Notes: generated by a model from the letters alone, not told the origin. A stretch of DNA of 64,000 nucleotides from Centroberyx gerrardi (GCF_048128805.1 NC_136005.1:13128475-13192474); one strand, 5' to 3'. Shown: positions 26,431 to 39,541, counted from the stretch's first letter. Translations and numbers: made by a program.

Positions 26431-29200
26431 GATAATAGAGTACAAGCCTACAAGGTTGAATAAAACACTTGCCTTGTTTTAAGAATCAGCGGGTCTTTCC
26501 TGAAATAGAGGTTTGTCCATGGTTGTATTGACTAGAAGTTTGTTTCTTGCAGAGGCCCTGGATTTTTTGCAGAGTAGGATCCCCATATAACACATAGGCT
26601 ACTCTTTAAAATCTGTTATATTGTTCAGGCTAAGCCATTAATAGACGACGAAAGTAATATAGAAATGAATTATAAAAACAAAACAAAACAGTACAATCCT
26701 CTTTTTCAGGATGTTATAACAGCATGTCAACTTCCACCACTAGATGGCAGTACTGTTTTTGTTTTCCATGTCCAGTTGCAGCTAAATGTATCACAGACCG
26801 AGCTACACACACCTGCCCTGTCAAAGAGATGCACTCCACTGTATTTCAGATTTGACACAGGCACCCATGGTTTCTTCAATTTCATGCTAACCCACAGAGT
26901 TCTCCCACTTGAAAGAGTCTAGTATTTCTCAAAGACGGGACACAGTAAGCTGTACCCTAATAAAGATCATACATAAGTGGGTACTCCAAATTCCCCACCA
27001 TGCTGTATTCATTTGTATGGCTCGGCAGTGATGATCCAAACCATGTGAGGAGCTGAGTGGATCTGCAGAGAGCCAGTGAAGAGGCAGGCCACCCACAGCC
27101 ACCGCTCACTTCTCTCTCTTCGTCTTTCCTCCCTTCCTGGGTCAGGCAGCATTCCTTCGGTGCCCTGGGGATCTCCGCTGCTCCGTACAGCAACAGCAGG
27201 CAACATCATTCACAAAGACTCAGATACAACAGCATATGCTACGTTCATTTCCCCCCAACGATCAAAGGGAGAACATAAAAACGGTGACAGACAGATGGGC
27301 AGACTGACATTACTTTGGCATTACTGCATATACCCCAGAGTGTGTGGAGGTGAATGAGTGCAGGAGGAGAAAATAGTAGTACTGATGTTAATGATGAAGG
27401 GCAGGCCTGTTTATTTTTTGATAGTCAAACACAGTGATAATGCAGATTAACTGGTCACCTCTAGTGAGTCATTTTTAGAGACATAAGACTGGATGATATA
27501 TATATTCAAAAAATGTGTTGTTCCCACAAATCCCCTTGATAATCTCCAGACAAACCCTCTCCTGATGTAAATCCCTCTCCTCAGACAAACCCAAGAAATG
27601 TTTGTATGGAGCATGTGGGTCGTCAAAGAGACCACCGCACATGAAATACTATACACACTGTCCCTCTCAATACCGTATCCACAAATTGGTCCATAGTATG
27701 CAGCCTAATAACCTGACGTTGCTTTCTGATCTTGATGTTTTGGGTCTGTGTCTCTCACTTGGTGGGCCTCTCTTTCTGTGTTTGATCACTGACTGAAGAT
27801 GATGAGGTAGATTCAACTGCTCTTGATAAGGTCCAATATGGCCTTGTTTATTGAACTGGAAAAAGCTTGCCTATTATTTTGCTCAAGGGCAGACCCCCCC
27901 CCCCGCTCCCGCTCCCACTTCTACCCTCATCTCTTGCTGTGAATACTTTTCTAACCACATCTATAGCATGAAACACCAGCGTGAACATATGAAACGAGAT
28001 AGTCAATAGAATGGAAATGACAACAGTGAAGAGCTATATTGAGTTCATTTTCAGGCACTTTCAAAGTACAGACCAGGCAAGGAAGCATTTAGGAAGCATA
28101 GTATGACCACAAACCCTTTTAAAGTAACCTTCCCAAGCATTGAAATGTGCTAATTTTCCATAGAATGTATACTTATTTTTCATACTTGATACAAGCTGTG
28201 ATAAATATTTTTACTGCACTTGAACAAAATTGTGAAAGTATGGTGTTTGCTTTTCCCTAGAATGTTCGATTCCATTATCTTGACTTTTACCTAAGTAAAG
28301 GATCTGAGTACTTCTTTCACCACTGTGGTACAATGTACCCAGTTCAGTAACAGTCATTTTTTTCATTATCCTTATCTTCTCCTATTACATTATTCAAAAC
28401 TACACTATAATGTTTTGGAAAGGGCATCTGAACCTCCGAAAAGTTGAAAAATTCTATGTCATGTCTTCTTTAGGACTCAATAAAAACACAGAAAACTGGA
28501 TTCCTGGAACACTGAAACTAGAAGATGAACATTTTTCTGTGGTGGTGCTACTCTTCCTCCACATTTACACTACAAAGAAGCACCATCTAGGCTTAATGTT
28601 GCTTCACTTTGCTTCAGAAGATTATCATTTGAAAATGTGAGATTAGAGATAAATTCAAAGCATATATTTTTGTTAAGTCATTTTCCCCTCAAAACCACAT
28701 AGAGCATCTTAAAAGAGAAGGCAGAAAACTGTCATGATCAGAAAGAATGTGATTTGTAAGGCATAGAAATAGACTTTGGTTCTGCCACATAAGAGTGAAA
28801 GATGGCAGAAGACAGATCCTGATCAAATTTACAGATTTTTCAAATCTGTTTCACACAGCAGACATCCAGGACACACCAGACAAATCAGAAAAAGGGACAA
28901 TATTTACTGACCTGGATTGCTTCTGACATTTTCACTTTCATGGAATAAGATATGCTCACAATATTTGTCCCAAATACTTATCAACAGTGTTATCAACATA
29001 TTAAACAGCTAAACTTTCACTCATTTAGTTCAATAAACTGCAAAAATAAATTGTATATAAATAAATATGTGTTTCTGAATTCATAGAAGCACAACTGACT
29101 GTAAAAAAAAAGCTTCTCCATCTAAAACACAAATCTTTTCCAAGACTTAATTAGCCTTTAATTAATCTAATATGGTGTGAAAAATGTTTTGTGAGGTCAT
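26431..29200. other. Intergenic spacer between divergent STK11 and FSTL3
   Basis: About 2.8 kb without a supported gene. It contains a CTCF-like site (26737-26750), a C-run near 27894-27904 and AT-rich sequence. Open frames here (for example 26665-26922) show no family resemblance. Confidence 0.6.
26737..26750 (+). promoter_or_regulatory. CTCF-like core motif
   Basis: CCACTAGATGGCAG fits the CTCF core pattern CCASYAGRKGGCRS at every position. It sits about 350 bases upstream of the STK11 promoter, between two divergent genes, a plausible place for an insulator. Confidence 0.45.
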
Positions 29201-29256
29201 ATAAGTGCCCAGCGTCTGGCGCTGGAGGGCATGGATCATTTCCCGACTCTGGAAAT

Positions 29257-29352
29257 TGAGTCAGAGTCAAACTGTGTCCTGCCCTGGCTTATTATTGGCT
29301 GAGAGGATCGCCCATCCCAGCAGCATAATTCCATCTGGGCTAAATATTTATA
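29257..29352 (+). promoter_or_regulatory. fstl3: FSTL3 promoter: AP-1 site and TATA-like box
   Basis: A perfect AP-1/TRE site TGAGTCA (29257-29263) lies about 80 bases upstream of a TATA-like TATTTATA (29345-29352). Transcription would then start near 29375-29385, giving a leader of about 140 bases before the ATG at 29522. A GTCTGGC Smad-type half site lies near 29214. FSTL3/FLRG is known to respond to TGF-beta/Smad and AP-1, which agrees with these motifs. Confidence 0.45.
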
Positions 29353-29521
29353 CAGAGGGGGAACGACATCACTTATCCACAACACATTCATTCACATAAG
29401 AGAGAGCTACTTCCAGAGAAGTAAGGGTGATCCACTATATCCCGGAGGCATATCACTTGCTAATATTTGCCAGGAAAAGTTTTCAGAAAAGTTTTTGTAC
29501 TTGCCATTTTGAGAGAACACA

Positions 29522-29591
29522 ATGAGCTTCTTGATTTCTGTTTTCGGTGTGATTCTCACTTTGTGTCAAATTGGGAGGAATCCTGCCAATG
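29522..29591 (+). CDS. fstl3: FSTL3 exon 1, signal peptide
   Basis: ATG in a good context (ACACAATGA). Encodes the hydrophobic signal peptide and ends in phase 1 at donor GTGAGT. Confidence 0.94.
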
Positions 29592-31996
29592 GTGAGTGGA
29601 CTTTTCATCTATTTTTTGAAAATGTATGATTTATGGGTCTTACTTTGAAAATGATGACAAGAACCCTCTTGCAATCATTATGATGAAGTATATTGTTTTC
29701 AGAATACACATTCACATACTGTAATGTTTGTTTGTAAAGGGACTAACTTCTACCTCACATTTTTAGAAATACAGTGTAGCCTACTGTTTCAAACACGTAT
29801 GTTATTACCAAAGAGAAAAGGATAGGCTGGAATAAATTAAGTTTATCTATGAGAGAGGATATGCAGATAATATCTGTAAACACTTCCTAATAGGTGCATT
29901 AGTTATCAGCCTGGCTGATGCATATTTTAATGGATATTGACTAGAAGAAGTAAGTCATATGGACAGTAATTCAGAATTGTAACATATATATCTACATATT
30001 GTAACATATATATCAACATATATATGTGTTTACTTAAAGATTTCATCAAGTCTACCTCTTCTCTGCCATGTGTTTGTGTTAGAGTAACTTATCTCTGTTA
30101 TATGTATGTTTATTATGGCTCTCCTCAGCTGGGATGTGCTGGCTGCAGCAGAGTCAGGACCAAAGGTGCGACATGGTGCTGATGAGAGGGGTGACCAGAG
30201 AGGAGTGCTGCGCTGGGGGCCGGCTGGACACCGCATGGTCCAACACTAGTCTGCCCATGAATGAGGTCAGCCTGCTGGGCTTCCTGGGAATCGTCTCCTG
30301 TAAACCCTGCAAAGGTAAACAAATTTGTTTTATTTGCCAAGTACATCAAGTACAAGATATGAGTCACCTGTGTATTGCGTGTACTTATCACCACAATGCA
30401 CAACATTCAGTTGGCTAACATTGGATAGACCAGGCTGGATTAATATTTACATATCATTTGTTTGACAAGTTGGTTTTCGAAAATGGAATGCAGGGAACAG
30501 TATTACTCATTTCCTCTAACTAACCAAAGTGTTAAGTGGTTTCACTATTCTGCTGTCATTGTGCAACCTTAGACGCACATTTAAAATCCCAACTGTTTCA
30601 GGTGGTTCCTTCTATGAAGCCACTTTCTGAATAAACACTACACAGAATATTTTACTGGCCTGAGACAGCTACTGTCAGACGGCACTTAGAGGTAAGTACT
30701 GGCAGGTGGAAGATAGGAAACAATTCTCAGGCAACCAAGAGTGCTTATCATCGCTTAGGTATGGTGAAGTATTATTTGGCAGACTTTAAGTTGTAATTGA
30801 CCATATGTTTCTGTTGGAGTCACACAGGGTTTGCATACAGAGTGGATTTAATGAGAAAGTATGGGATGGCTGTAATGCACAATGGGTTGTTAGGTCTTCT
30901 CTCAAATGGCAAAAAACAACTTTTGCATAAAATGACTCTCGTCTCTCTCTGGAGAGTTGGTGGAAGTTGATTTGAACCAAGTCATTTAGTAAGGTATTTA
31001 TACAGTGAGTTCGCTGTGAAGCTTTTTAACAAAATGCAGACGTGGATCTAGGCCAGGCGTTCCATCTAACTCCACCCAGCTGTCCTGAGACGCTTCCTCT
31101 GTTGGAATCTCAGCAAGGTTCATTCAGGTTCACTCAGAGATAAATTCTGTTTTCATAAGGAGCACTTGCTCATGTGATCATGCGCCAAAATTGTGAATTA
31201 TGCTATGTTGATAAGTTCCAGTAAAAACCCAGCTACTGGCAGATTTAGGAAAATACACCCAACCACAGCCCCAGGTTTTTCTGGCCTTGTCGCGTGGCTT
31301 AGAGAAACAGCCGGGATTATTTAGGTGAGTCCTCTGACTGGAATTGAGAATTTTAGAGCTACATAGTTTGTAGCTGTGGCACAATGTTAGCTTAGGTCAG
31401 GTCAAATTGTAGAGGCTGTCAGTTGTTTAGATAAACCTGAAAAAAGTATGGAGACTATAGTCAAATGTAGCCTGCAAGTTTGTAAAAAAAAAAAAAAAAG
31501 ACAAATCTGGCACTCTGTATTTGCATAAAAATGAACTTTAATCTTATGATCTCATTCACAGCCTTATCTTATGAAGCTAAGAAGCTTTATCTCATGGCAA
31601 ATGAATGAAATTACTAGAATCAGATAAGAATGCAGTTCTTCATTTTCCCTTCTACAGCTCCTCTATCCTTCCTCCTCTCCCTCCCTCCTCAAATTCATTT
31701 TGCATTAGATTTTTCCAATGCTGGTTGGAATGGAGGCCTGTTTGCCTCCATGAGCAGAATAAGAAAATTAATTCCTGCAGACTCCGGAAGAAATGCCTGC
31801 CACATGCCCAGATGTCTGGGACTCATAATGTGCAACACTATCTTGATCATTTGGCATTCTGTGGGAGGAAAATGTTAGCATCATGAATTTCATGTCGCTG
31901 AACGTTTAATTGCGTGTCATCATACAACTGAGAGAAAAATAAACATCTGGAATAACACCTATGGCATTATCAGATTGTAGTCTCACTTTAACTGTC

Positions 31997-32031
<35 letters not shown>

Positions 32032-33465
32032 GAGAGAGAGAGAGAGAGAGTGAGAGAGAGAGGGAGAGAGGGAGAGAGAGAGAGCAGTGGAAAAGAACAG
32101 AGAACAGGAAATTGAAGTGCTGGAAGAGAAAGGAAATAGGTTCCTGCTTGTGTACAGGATCTTAGGGACTCAGCGCTGATCAGGCTGAACAATATCATCT
32201 CCGCAGACTCAGAAAGGTCCTGGGAAGAGGCCTGTGTGAATTGTCTGGTGTTGCCTCTGCGCTGTGTAGGATTACAGTTCCTCCTGAGCTTTGACGTTAT
32301 GGGGTGTTAGTGGAGCCTGGGCTTCCTCATTTCAGACCCATCTCTCAGCCTGTAAACTTCTCTGACAGCTCTTTGAACTCTGTCTGCCTCAAAGCCCCTC
32401 CGTCCCTCTGCAGGGGCTTAGCCCAGTCTGGGTGCAGCAGTACAGATGGATCTGACTGTTATGAAAACACACCAACCTCACATTCCACCAGGCGAGACAC
32501 CCCTGTGTGTGACCGTCAATAAAGATATGTGATTATTGTAAATATTGTGCAAGGTAAAAATTGTGTTATGGTGTGGGAAAACCCCTGCTTTCATGCTTGT
32601 TTTGTAGGAAAATGCCTGTGGATCACCTGATGTCTGCAGACTTGTTAGTACAGTAACATTAAACTGACACTGCACAGTGCTCACCCACATTCAACACTTC
32701 TCATTCTGCTTTTGCAGAGACTTGCGAGGGAGTGAACTGCAGCCCAGGCAAGGTTTGCAAGATGAAGACTGGAAGGCCTCAGTGTGTGTGCTCTCCAGAC
32801 TGCTCTCACATCTCCAAGAAGCACGCGGTGTGCGGCAGCGATGGGAAGTCGTACAAGGACGAGTGCGCTCTGCTGATGGCCCGCTGCATGGGACACCCCG
32901 ACCTGGAGGTCATGTACCAGGGAGAGTGCAAAAGTAAGCAATCTTTATACTTGAGTTTCACATGGTTAGTGCTTTACTTCATGGATTCAACGCTTCTTAT
33001 TATTTATCTAGCCTGCACTGCTTCCAAGCTATTCTACTCAACAGCGACATTTCTCTTCACTCTGTTTTACTAATTGTCCCGTTCATGTCCTGTACAGAGT
33101 CGTGCTCCAATGTGGTGTGTCCAGGCACTCACACCTGTGTGACTGACCAGACCAACAGTGCTCACTGTGTGATGTGCCGCACAACACCTTGCCCAATACC
33201 CATTACAACTGAGCAGCCCATCTGCGGCAATGACAACATCACTTACCCTAGCGCCTGCCATCTCCGCCGGGCCACCTGCTTCCTCGGTCGCTCCATAGGA
33301 GTCCGCCACTACGGCCACTGCAACAGTAAGGCTGCAAAAACTCCCGTGACACTGTCTCCTTCTCTCTGTTTGTCTGCCTGTCTCTCTCTATCTCTCAAAT
33401 ATGTACTTAGAGTCAATGAGCCAATGATGATTTTACACCTCTCATGCAGGCCCTTAAAGAAACAT

Positions 33466-33505
<40 letters not shown>

Positions 33506-33562
33506 GCAGATCCCCCAAGGAAACCTCAGGATTTGGAGGGCAGCGAGGAAAATGCAGTCTAG
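29522..33562 (+). CDS. fstl3: FSTL3 (follistatin-like 3), complete, 5 exons, 250 aa
   Basis: FSTL3 is a secreted glycoprotein that binds and neutralises activin, myostatin and some BMPs. CDS exons: 29522-29591, 30129-30314, 32718-32933, 33098-33325, 33510-33562; total 753 bases, all junctions phase 1. Domain order: signal peptide [20 protein letters not shown] (1 to about 22), N-terminal follistatin domain (24-85, with TAWSNTSLP), then two follistatin/Kazal domains (86-157 and 158-233), then a short acidic tail ending GSEENAV. Two rather than three follistatin domains, and no heparin-binding insert, separate it from follistatin itself. The block [13 protein letters not shown] is nearly identical to human. 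Asn62 (NTS) and Asn204 (NIT) are N-glycosylation sequons. Each domain is one exon. It lies head to head with STK11 about 3 kb away. Confidence 0.96.
30129..30314 (+). CDS. fstl3: FSTL3 exon 2, N-terminal follistatin domain
   Basis: Encodes residues 24-85: [42 protein letters not shown]. This domain contacts the type I receptor site of the ligand. Acceptor CCTCAG, donor GTAAAC. Confidence 0.96.
30315..32717 (+). other. fstl3: FSTL3 intron 2
   Basis: A 2.4-kb intron. It contains a poly(A) run (31484-31499) and a long GA microsatellite (32001-32084). No additional exon is supported. Confidence 0.75.
32001..32084. repeat. (GA)n microsatellite
   Basis: About 40 imperfect GA units with GT and GG interruptions, in FSTL3 intron 2. 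It has no coding value. Confidence 0.95.
32718..32933 (+). CDS. fstl3: FSTL3 exon 3, follistatin domain 1
   Basis: Encodes [19 protein letters not shown], the CVCSPDC hinge and the Kazal module [13 protein letters not shown] through [14 protein letters not shown]. All ten domain cysteines are present. Acceptor TTGCAG, donor GTAAGC. Confidence 0.96.
33098..33325 (+). CDS. fstl3: FSTL3 exon 4, follistatin domain 2
   Basis: Encodes [20 protein letters not shown] through [20 protein letters not shown] and [14 protein letters not shown]. Acceptor GTACAG, donor GTAAGG. Confidence 0.96.
33441..33509 (+). promoter_or_regulatory. fstl3: FSTL3 terminal intron acceptor region: (CT)n tract with duplicated acceptor
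   Basis: A CT microsatellite (33471-33503) forms the polypyrimidine tract of the exon 5 acceptor CTCATGCAG (33501-33509). The same nine bases occur upstream at 33441-33449 and could act as a decoy acceptor. Use of the upstream site would end the protein after two codons (Ser, Pro, stop), removing the acidic tail. Confidence 0.6.
33510..33562 (+). CDS. fstl3: FSTL3 exon 5, acidic C-terminal tail
   Basis: Completes an Asn codon and encodes [16 protein letters not shown] and TAG (33560-33562). The acid-rich end parallels the human tail. Confidence 0.93.
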
Positions 33563-35050
33563 ATGGACTATCCATGACAAAGTCCTTGTGCAGGAGATGG
33601 GTTGGTCAACAAACCTTTCTACGTGTCGCTCCACTAGCTTCCCATGATGACCTCTTTTGTTTTTGTTTTTTCGACAATCACTCACCCTACCCTTTGTACA
33701 TAGAATGACAATACATTTGATATGGGAGATCTTGTTGGAAGACATACTTTGGCGCTACTGCCTCTTCCAAAAAAGCAACCAAAGCTGTTGTTGTTTGCAA
33801 TGTGTGTTGATTGTGAGTTACGTTGTGGAACCAAGGGCAGATGAAGGCATGTGTCTTGAGAGAGTAAGGTGTTATGGGCTCTGTGGGAGATGTGTGCATA
33901 TTGTAAATAGAATACCACTACTATTTATTGGAGAAGGTATTAAGCTCTATTTATGTTTTTATCCTGTATACAAATCCATATATCCTTAGAAAAGCTGATG
34001 CAAAAAATGTATTTATTGTGTTATTTTGTTTATTGTGTATGTACAATAATGGTCACTGGCATTGCTTAATTTTTTACAAGTTTTTACAGTGTTTTACAGT
34101 CTCCATTTCCCACACCCCACCCCCGCAAACACACACACACACACACACACTCAAACAAACTATTTTCCTTTATAAGCAGTATGGCAAGCAACCCTAATTT
34201 GTTTGGAAACTTGATACCACATTATAGCCTGCCAATGTGGTTTCAATTCACCACAAGCAAAAACAGGACAACCGCAGTTGGTGCTGTCTGAATTTTAGCC
34301 TTTGTTTGGAGGTGAAGAGGGGATTCAGCCCAAACAAAACTGTACAGTATCTCTCCTCTCTCCTGTCTCTCTGTCTCTTCCTCTCTCCCCCCACACATGT
34401 TTACTCTGGATCCTAATCAAAACTCTGGGCCACCCGTTGATCACTAAAATTAACAGTTTAGTTCTGTCTGTAGGAGTTTTATAAGACTGTTGGTTCAACC
34501 CCAAGCCCTCTACAATACCTCCTCTGTTGAAGTCTTGGCTTTGTTTAGTCCATGTATTTTCTAGGTCATGCCAGTTCATTCCGACACTGTTTTGCTGCTT
34601 TGACTTGATTGGGATTTTTAAAGAACTTACTGGACAGACAAATGCAATTAGCATCGTCTGATTGAATGCTAAATCAAATCTGTCTGGGAATGGACCTCGA
34701 TTTAGGCCAATTGAACCCACCTGATTATACTGCCATCACAGATGAATGTATCTGTTCATTGTTGACACTGCTGCCCCTTGAAACCTAATAGATATCTATA
34801 CAAATGGCCAATCCTCAGTGGTCAAAGTGATCTTATTAAACTCAAAACAGATGTTGTCCAGATGCTTTTAACAATCGCTGTAGTGTATTACTGAACATTT
34901 TTATGAACCACACAGATTATCTTGTAAATAACAGTCTCATGTACCTGTGTATGTACTGTGAAATTTGAATGATAAATGCATCAACTTATTTTTGTATTTT
35001 TGTACTGCCATTTCAAAAACAACATAAAGTATAATATTTGTCACAATGTG
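33563..35050 (+). terminator. fstl3: FSTL3 3' UTR, probable end near 35030-35050
   Basis: AT-rich sequence with a CA repeat (34129-34150). No perfect AATAAA is present, but CATAAAGTATAATA near 35022 followed by a GT-rich ATGTGTCTTGTT is the best candidate processing site. Later AATAAA copies (for example near 35926) are possible alternatives. Confidence 0.4.
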
Positions 35051-38000
35051 TCTTGTTATTTCTTTTTGAACTTAAAAAAATATAGCCTACTCTTTGGCTA
35101 AAGACTGTGGTGTGCAACCTGCTCATCCTGATCCCAAGTCACTTAAAAATATTGGTTATCCGCATTGTATCACGATAGATAATACTTACAATTTACTGTA
35201 ACTGTGTAAAAGGCATTTTAGAATGTTTCGATTTTTTGTACAACTATGAGTCTCCATACACTGTTTGCCAATTCCTGTCACCCAAATGATCATCATGGTT
35301 ATGCAGTTGTACCCTAAGGAGAACTGGGCAGCTCTGCTCTCATGCCGGGGGTTTGGGGTGTCAGGTCAGGCTGCAGCAGGCAGCCTGGCGCTTAGTGTGT
35401 GCGTGTCAGTAGTTGGGCCTCCTCTGCTATGCGTGCAGTGGCTGGGTCTCCTCTCTGACCGACCTTCTCAAGGCCTCTTATGGGAGGCAGCAGAGAATCA
35501 AAGCCAGGCCGAGCAGCTTTTCTGCCCTGTCTCCCGGGGGATATCCCCCTGCTCCGGATTAGGTGGGAGTGGTGGTGAGTTGAGGATGGAGGGCGAAGGA
35601 ATTGAGGAATGAATGTTTCAAAGTGCAGAGGCCTGGGCACTGACTCACTTTCCTGTGTGAAGTACCTCCCTTGTTTTTCTCTCTCTCTCTTCTCTCTCTC
35701 TCACTCTCTGTCTCTTCTGACTTCTGCACTGCGCCATGCAGCAGCATCTGGTTCAACTTTAGGGAGATGTTTATATTCCTGTCCAAGTACCCTTTTATTA
35801 CATTGGGAATGGAATTAGATGTTTTGTTTGTTCGCAAAGGGCAAATAACAATGCCATGCTGTTGTCGTGTCCTCACATACAGTACACAAAATTGGCTTTT
35901 TCTTGAATTTATTTTCTATGCTTTCAAAATAAAATCATACAGTATTGAATTATGCAAAGGAATTTGTAGGGAACTTTGACACCACAGCTCTAACACTGGC
36001 ACACAAACATATTGGTCAGATCTTGTCATCAGGCACACAGACATGGCCTCATTGTGGCCCACTGGAGTTGGTTTTGTTTGGGCAAAGGGAGGCTTCTGTC
36101 TGTTGATGAGGCCCTCAATGCAGTTGAGTTTCTCATCATAGGGAATATGCAGGAAATATACTGTATTCCAGATATTAAACCTAAACTGTTTAATCTATAC
36201 CTCATTATGTAGGATATATGGGAAAAATATAATGTCCAAGGCAATGGTTGCCATACCTTTATGGAGTCTGAGACGTCTGTAAATTCTTTTGTGACCCACA
36301 CAATAAACCAAACCAATGTCTCTGGTCATGATTTAAAAAGTGGCAACCCATGAGGAATTTGCAGTGAACACCCATTGGGATAAGGAGTTTGGCACACCTT
36401 GGGGTACATATCTTGAAATGGCTGTGGTCTTCAATAAAAACAAAACACTGAAAAAGATCGAGACAGCAATTTTCATACATTTTAAGTATCCAGGAAAACC
36501 ATCCAAATAGATAGATATCTGTAGTTCAAGACAAATAAAATCCTGCAGGCTCACTCACTGTAGTCAGTATGACTGTGTAATATCTTGGACAGGAACAGCC
36601 TAATCCCAGTATATCATTACACCACAGGCCTCTGACTGACGTCGGATATGATGTGCCCCTTGTCACACAATGGAGGTGGTGGCATAACCGCAGGGTAAAC
36701 GTATGAGCCATTTTAAGGCTATTCTAATTACACCAAGCATGAGACCTCAGGGATTCTTTGCACACCATGCTCTATATTTCAATCTTTTTTCTGCACATAA
36801 TGGGGTGTTGTGTGGGCAATTAGATGCCAGCTTCACTTCCTGAAACAGGGGAATGGGATTCTGTGTGTGTGTGTCTAAGCACTGGGGGCTGAAGGGGATT
36901 ATAGTGTATATATATATCTATGTAGGACATTCACTGCTGGAGTCTGGATTTTATGCTGTGGGTTGGTGTATGTTTGTGTGTGTGTGTGTGTGTGTGTATT
37001 CATGTGTCTGTCATGAGTGTGTAGGTGTGGTCATGGCTGTAGTCCTCCCGCTGATGTATCACGCACCTCTCTGGGTTTCTGGAGCTCACCTGTTATGAGC
37101 ATGGGATCAATCTCACACATTGCATCATAACCTCTGGCTGAGTTGTTTATATCCCCGCAAACACATGGAGCTATAATGTGACGCACACACTGACATTTCA
37201 GAGATGTTTGGTCATTTTGCTCTGATATGTCAAGCTTCTTTCTCAACACAGAACATCCGCATGGTGTCTCATTTCCTCCGAACCGCCTTACAACTTCCAG
37301 TAAGTTAACAGCCAACAGTTGATCTGAGCTGATGTTGTGATGAAACCAGGCGCTGTGGAGTGTTCGGAGACCACCCACTCTCTGGATCACGCCACTGGAT
37401 CGTAAACAGCTCCGGCCCACACAGCTGAAATTAATAGATATCAGATCTATCACTCCATCAGAAAATATCTTTCTCAAGCACTATTTCCCGGATTTACTTT
37501 ATTTCATGGCATGTCTTTCAATTGTATAAAATCTTCCATATGCACATTTCATTTAACTTTTGACAATTGATCATCATACTGACAGAACAGGCCATATATA
37601 TTAGAGCCTGGCCTAACCCTTATTATTTCATATTGCTACAAACAACTCTATTTGATTTCTGAGAAATTATCTTCATGGTCTCTGATTTTAGAATCTACAA
37701 AGGTAATGTAATTTGTGGAAATTTAGACTACTAATCAGCTGGATTGTCTTGGTAGATAAATGTTTAACAACCAACTCTTTTGTCTGGATGAACATGACAA
37801 GATAATCTAATCAGACAGTACCAGACCACTTACACAGTGAAATTGTCAGTGCTAATTTCACTCTGAAAATGTTAAAATCAACACTGCCCACATTTATGAG
37901 TCCAATCAACACGTATTAACACTCTGCTGGGTATAGGAGAGAAGAAAACTATAGAAATAATGTTCAACACTGTAATTTCATCCCCTAGATTTTGTGGTAG

Positions 38001-39325
38001 AAGCATAACTGGGACTAACTATCATCAAATCAAGCTTTTAGAGGTTCAAGATGAAATCTTTAGACCATGGCTGTTACCAAATGCTTTCTCAAAGCACACT
38101 GCTCTTAAAAAGATGTCTGCCAGCTGTAGCAGACAACAAAATTGGTATTTAATTGGTTCAGAGAAACCTTGCACTGTGTTGCCAGGCTTGGCAAGTAAAC
38201 TAACTTCACCACCACACTCCAAACAACAACAACTCCACACAGGAGTCAACTACAAATGAACAATGTTAGTGAGTTGGTAAGGATCAGGCCGTCAATATTA
38301 GAGATCGGCAGAGTGAGGAAGTTGTGTGCAAATGCTAATTGTCCCTAATTAGGCTTGTTGAATTGTTTCATTTCCTGACCGTGTCCTCTGGGACGGCCTC
38401 TCTGGCTCTGGGTGTCTGTGTGTGGTCTGGCCAATATGTAGTAATATCCGTAGCAGAAGGACAAAGTACTGGAAATACAATATAATGTTCTGTAAGGTTT
38501 TGTGAAATCCAAAATATTTGATGAACCCACTTTGGTATGGTGTTTAATGAAGGTTTAAGTAACCTCTTAGACTCTCCAGGGGTCTTTGCGTGTTTGGGAA
38601 CAGATGTGTGCCTGGGACAAGTATTGCGTGGGATTGATGCCCTGCTTTGGTGATGACAAGGTCATTGAATTAAGTCTGGTTAGTCTACATGTTGAAATAT
38701 CAAGCTGCATAGCTGAGAAGATTTCAATGAAGTGTGATAATTAAGCAACACTTCCAAAACTTGACTCAGAGTCAATTTGTGCAATTTGAGGCTTGGGAAC
38801 ATACCAGGCCATGACCATAATTTCACATCAATTTTCAGGTGGCTCTCACATAGACACAAGGCAGTAATACCCTTTTTTATAAGCGTTGGCCCGATGGAGA
38901 GCCCAAATACCTGCTTATTTATCACGGAAAGTTGGTTGAGCTCTCTCATAGTTGTCATGCATTGTATTTTGACATGTGCAAATTCAGCAAACACAAGAGT
39001 GGGAATTCTGCTTGTTTCAGATTTTCCTTACATTTTACATTACCAGCAGTTTTTTTTTTTTTTAGTTAGAGCCACAATAGCCACTAAGACACACTTGGTC
39101 AAATCAACTGTGAGGAGGTCCTCTGCTTGTCATGGCATGACAACATACCACCAATGAAGTCTGCAGGCCCATATGGTATCGATTCCCCCAAACTACAGAA
39201 TTGTACCTCTTGTAAACAGGCTGGTCAGTTTTAGATTAGGGGACTAACTGCATGGTGTAATTAGCTCCACTGTTCAGTGTAGAGGCAACAACAGTAAGCG
39301 ATACAACTCTGTGAGGAAATACACA

Positions 39326-39328
<3 letters not shown>

Positions 39329-39367
<39 letters not shown>
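39329..39367. repeat. (CA)n microsatellite
   Basis: About 19 AC units, first of a pair of CA repeats 175 bases apart. Confidence 0.95.
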
Positions 39368-39376
<9 letters not shown>

Positions 39377-39540
39377 TCCTCTATCAGGTGCTCTCCAGAA
39401 ACCCAAACAGAGAGGTGATAGGCTACATCAGCAGAGGGACTACAGACATAAGCACACCCACATTCTCATGTGCATGTGTGGGTGTGTTACACCTTTTTAC
39501 AGTTTTTACAGTTTTCCCACACCCTACCCCCCCGCATGCG

Positions 39541-39541
<1 letters not shown>

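Noticed and set aside
35265-35612. 115-codon open frame downstream of FSTL3, in a GC-richer patch
   Set aside because: No recognisable domain or splice structure. It follows the likely FSTL3 end and could at most be non-coding regulatory DNA.
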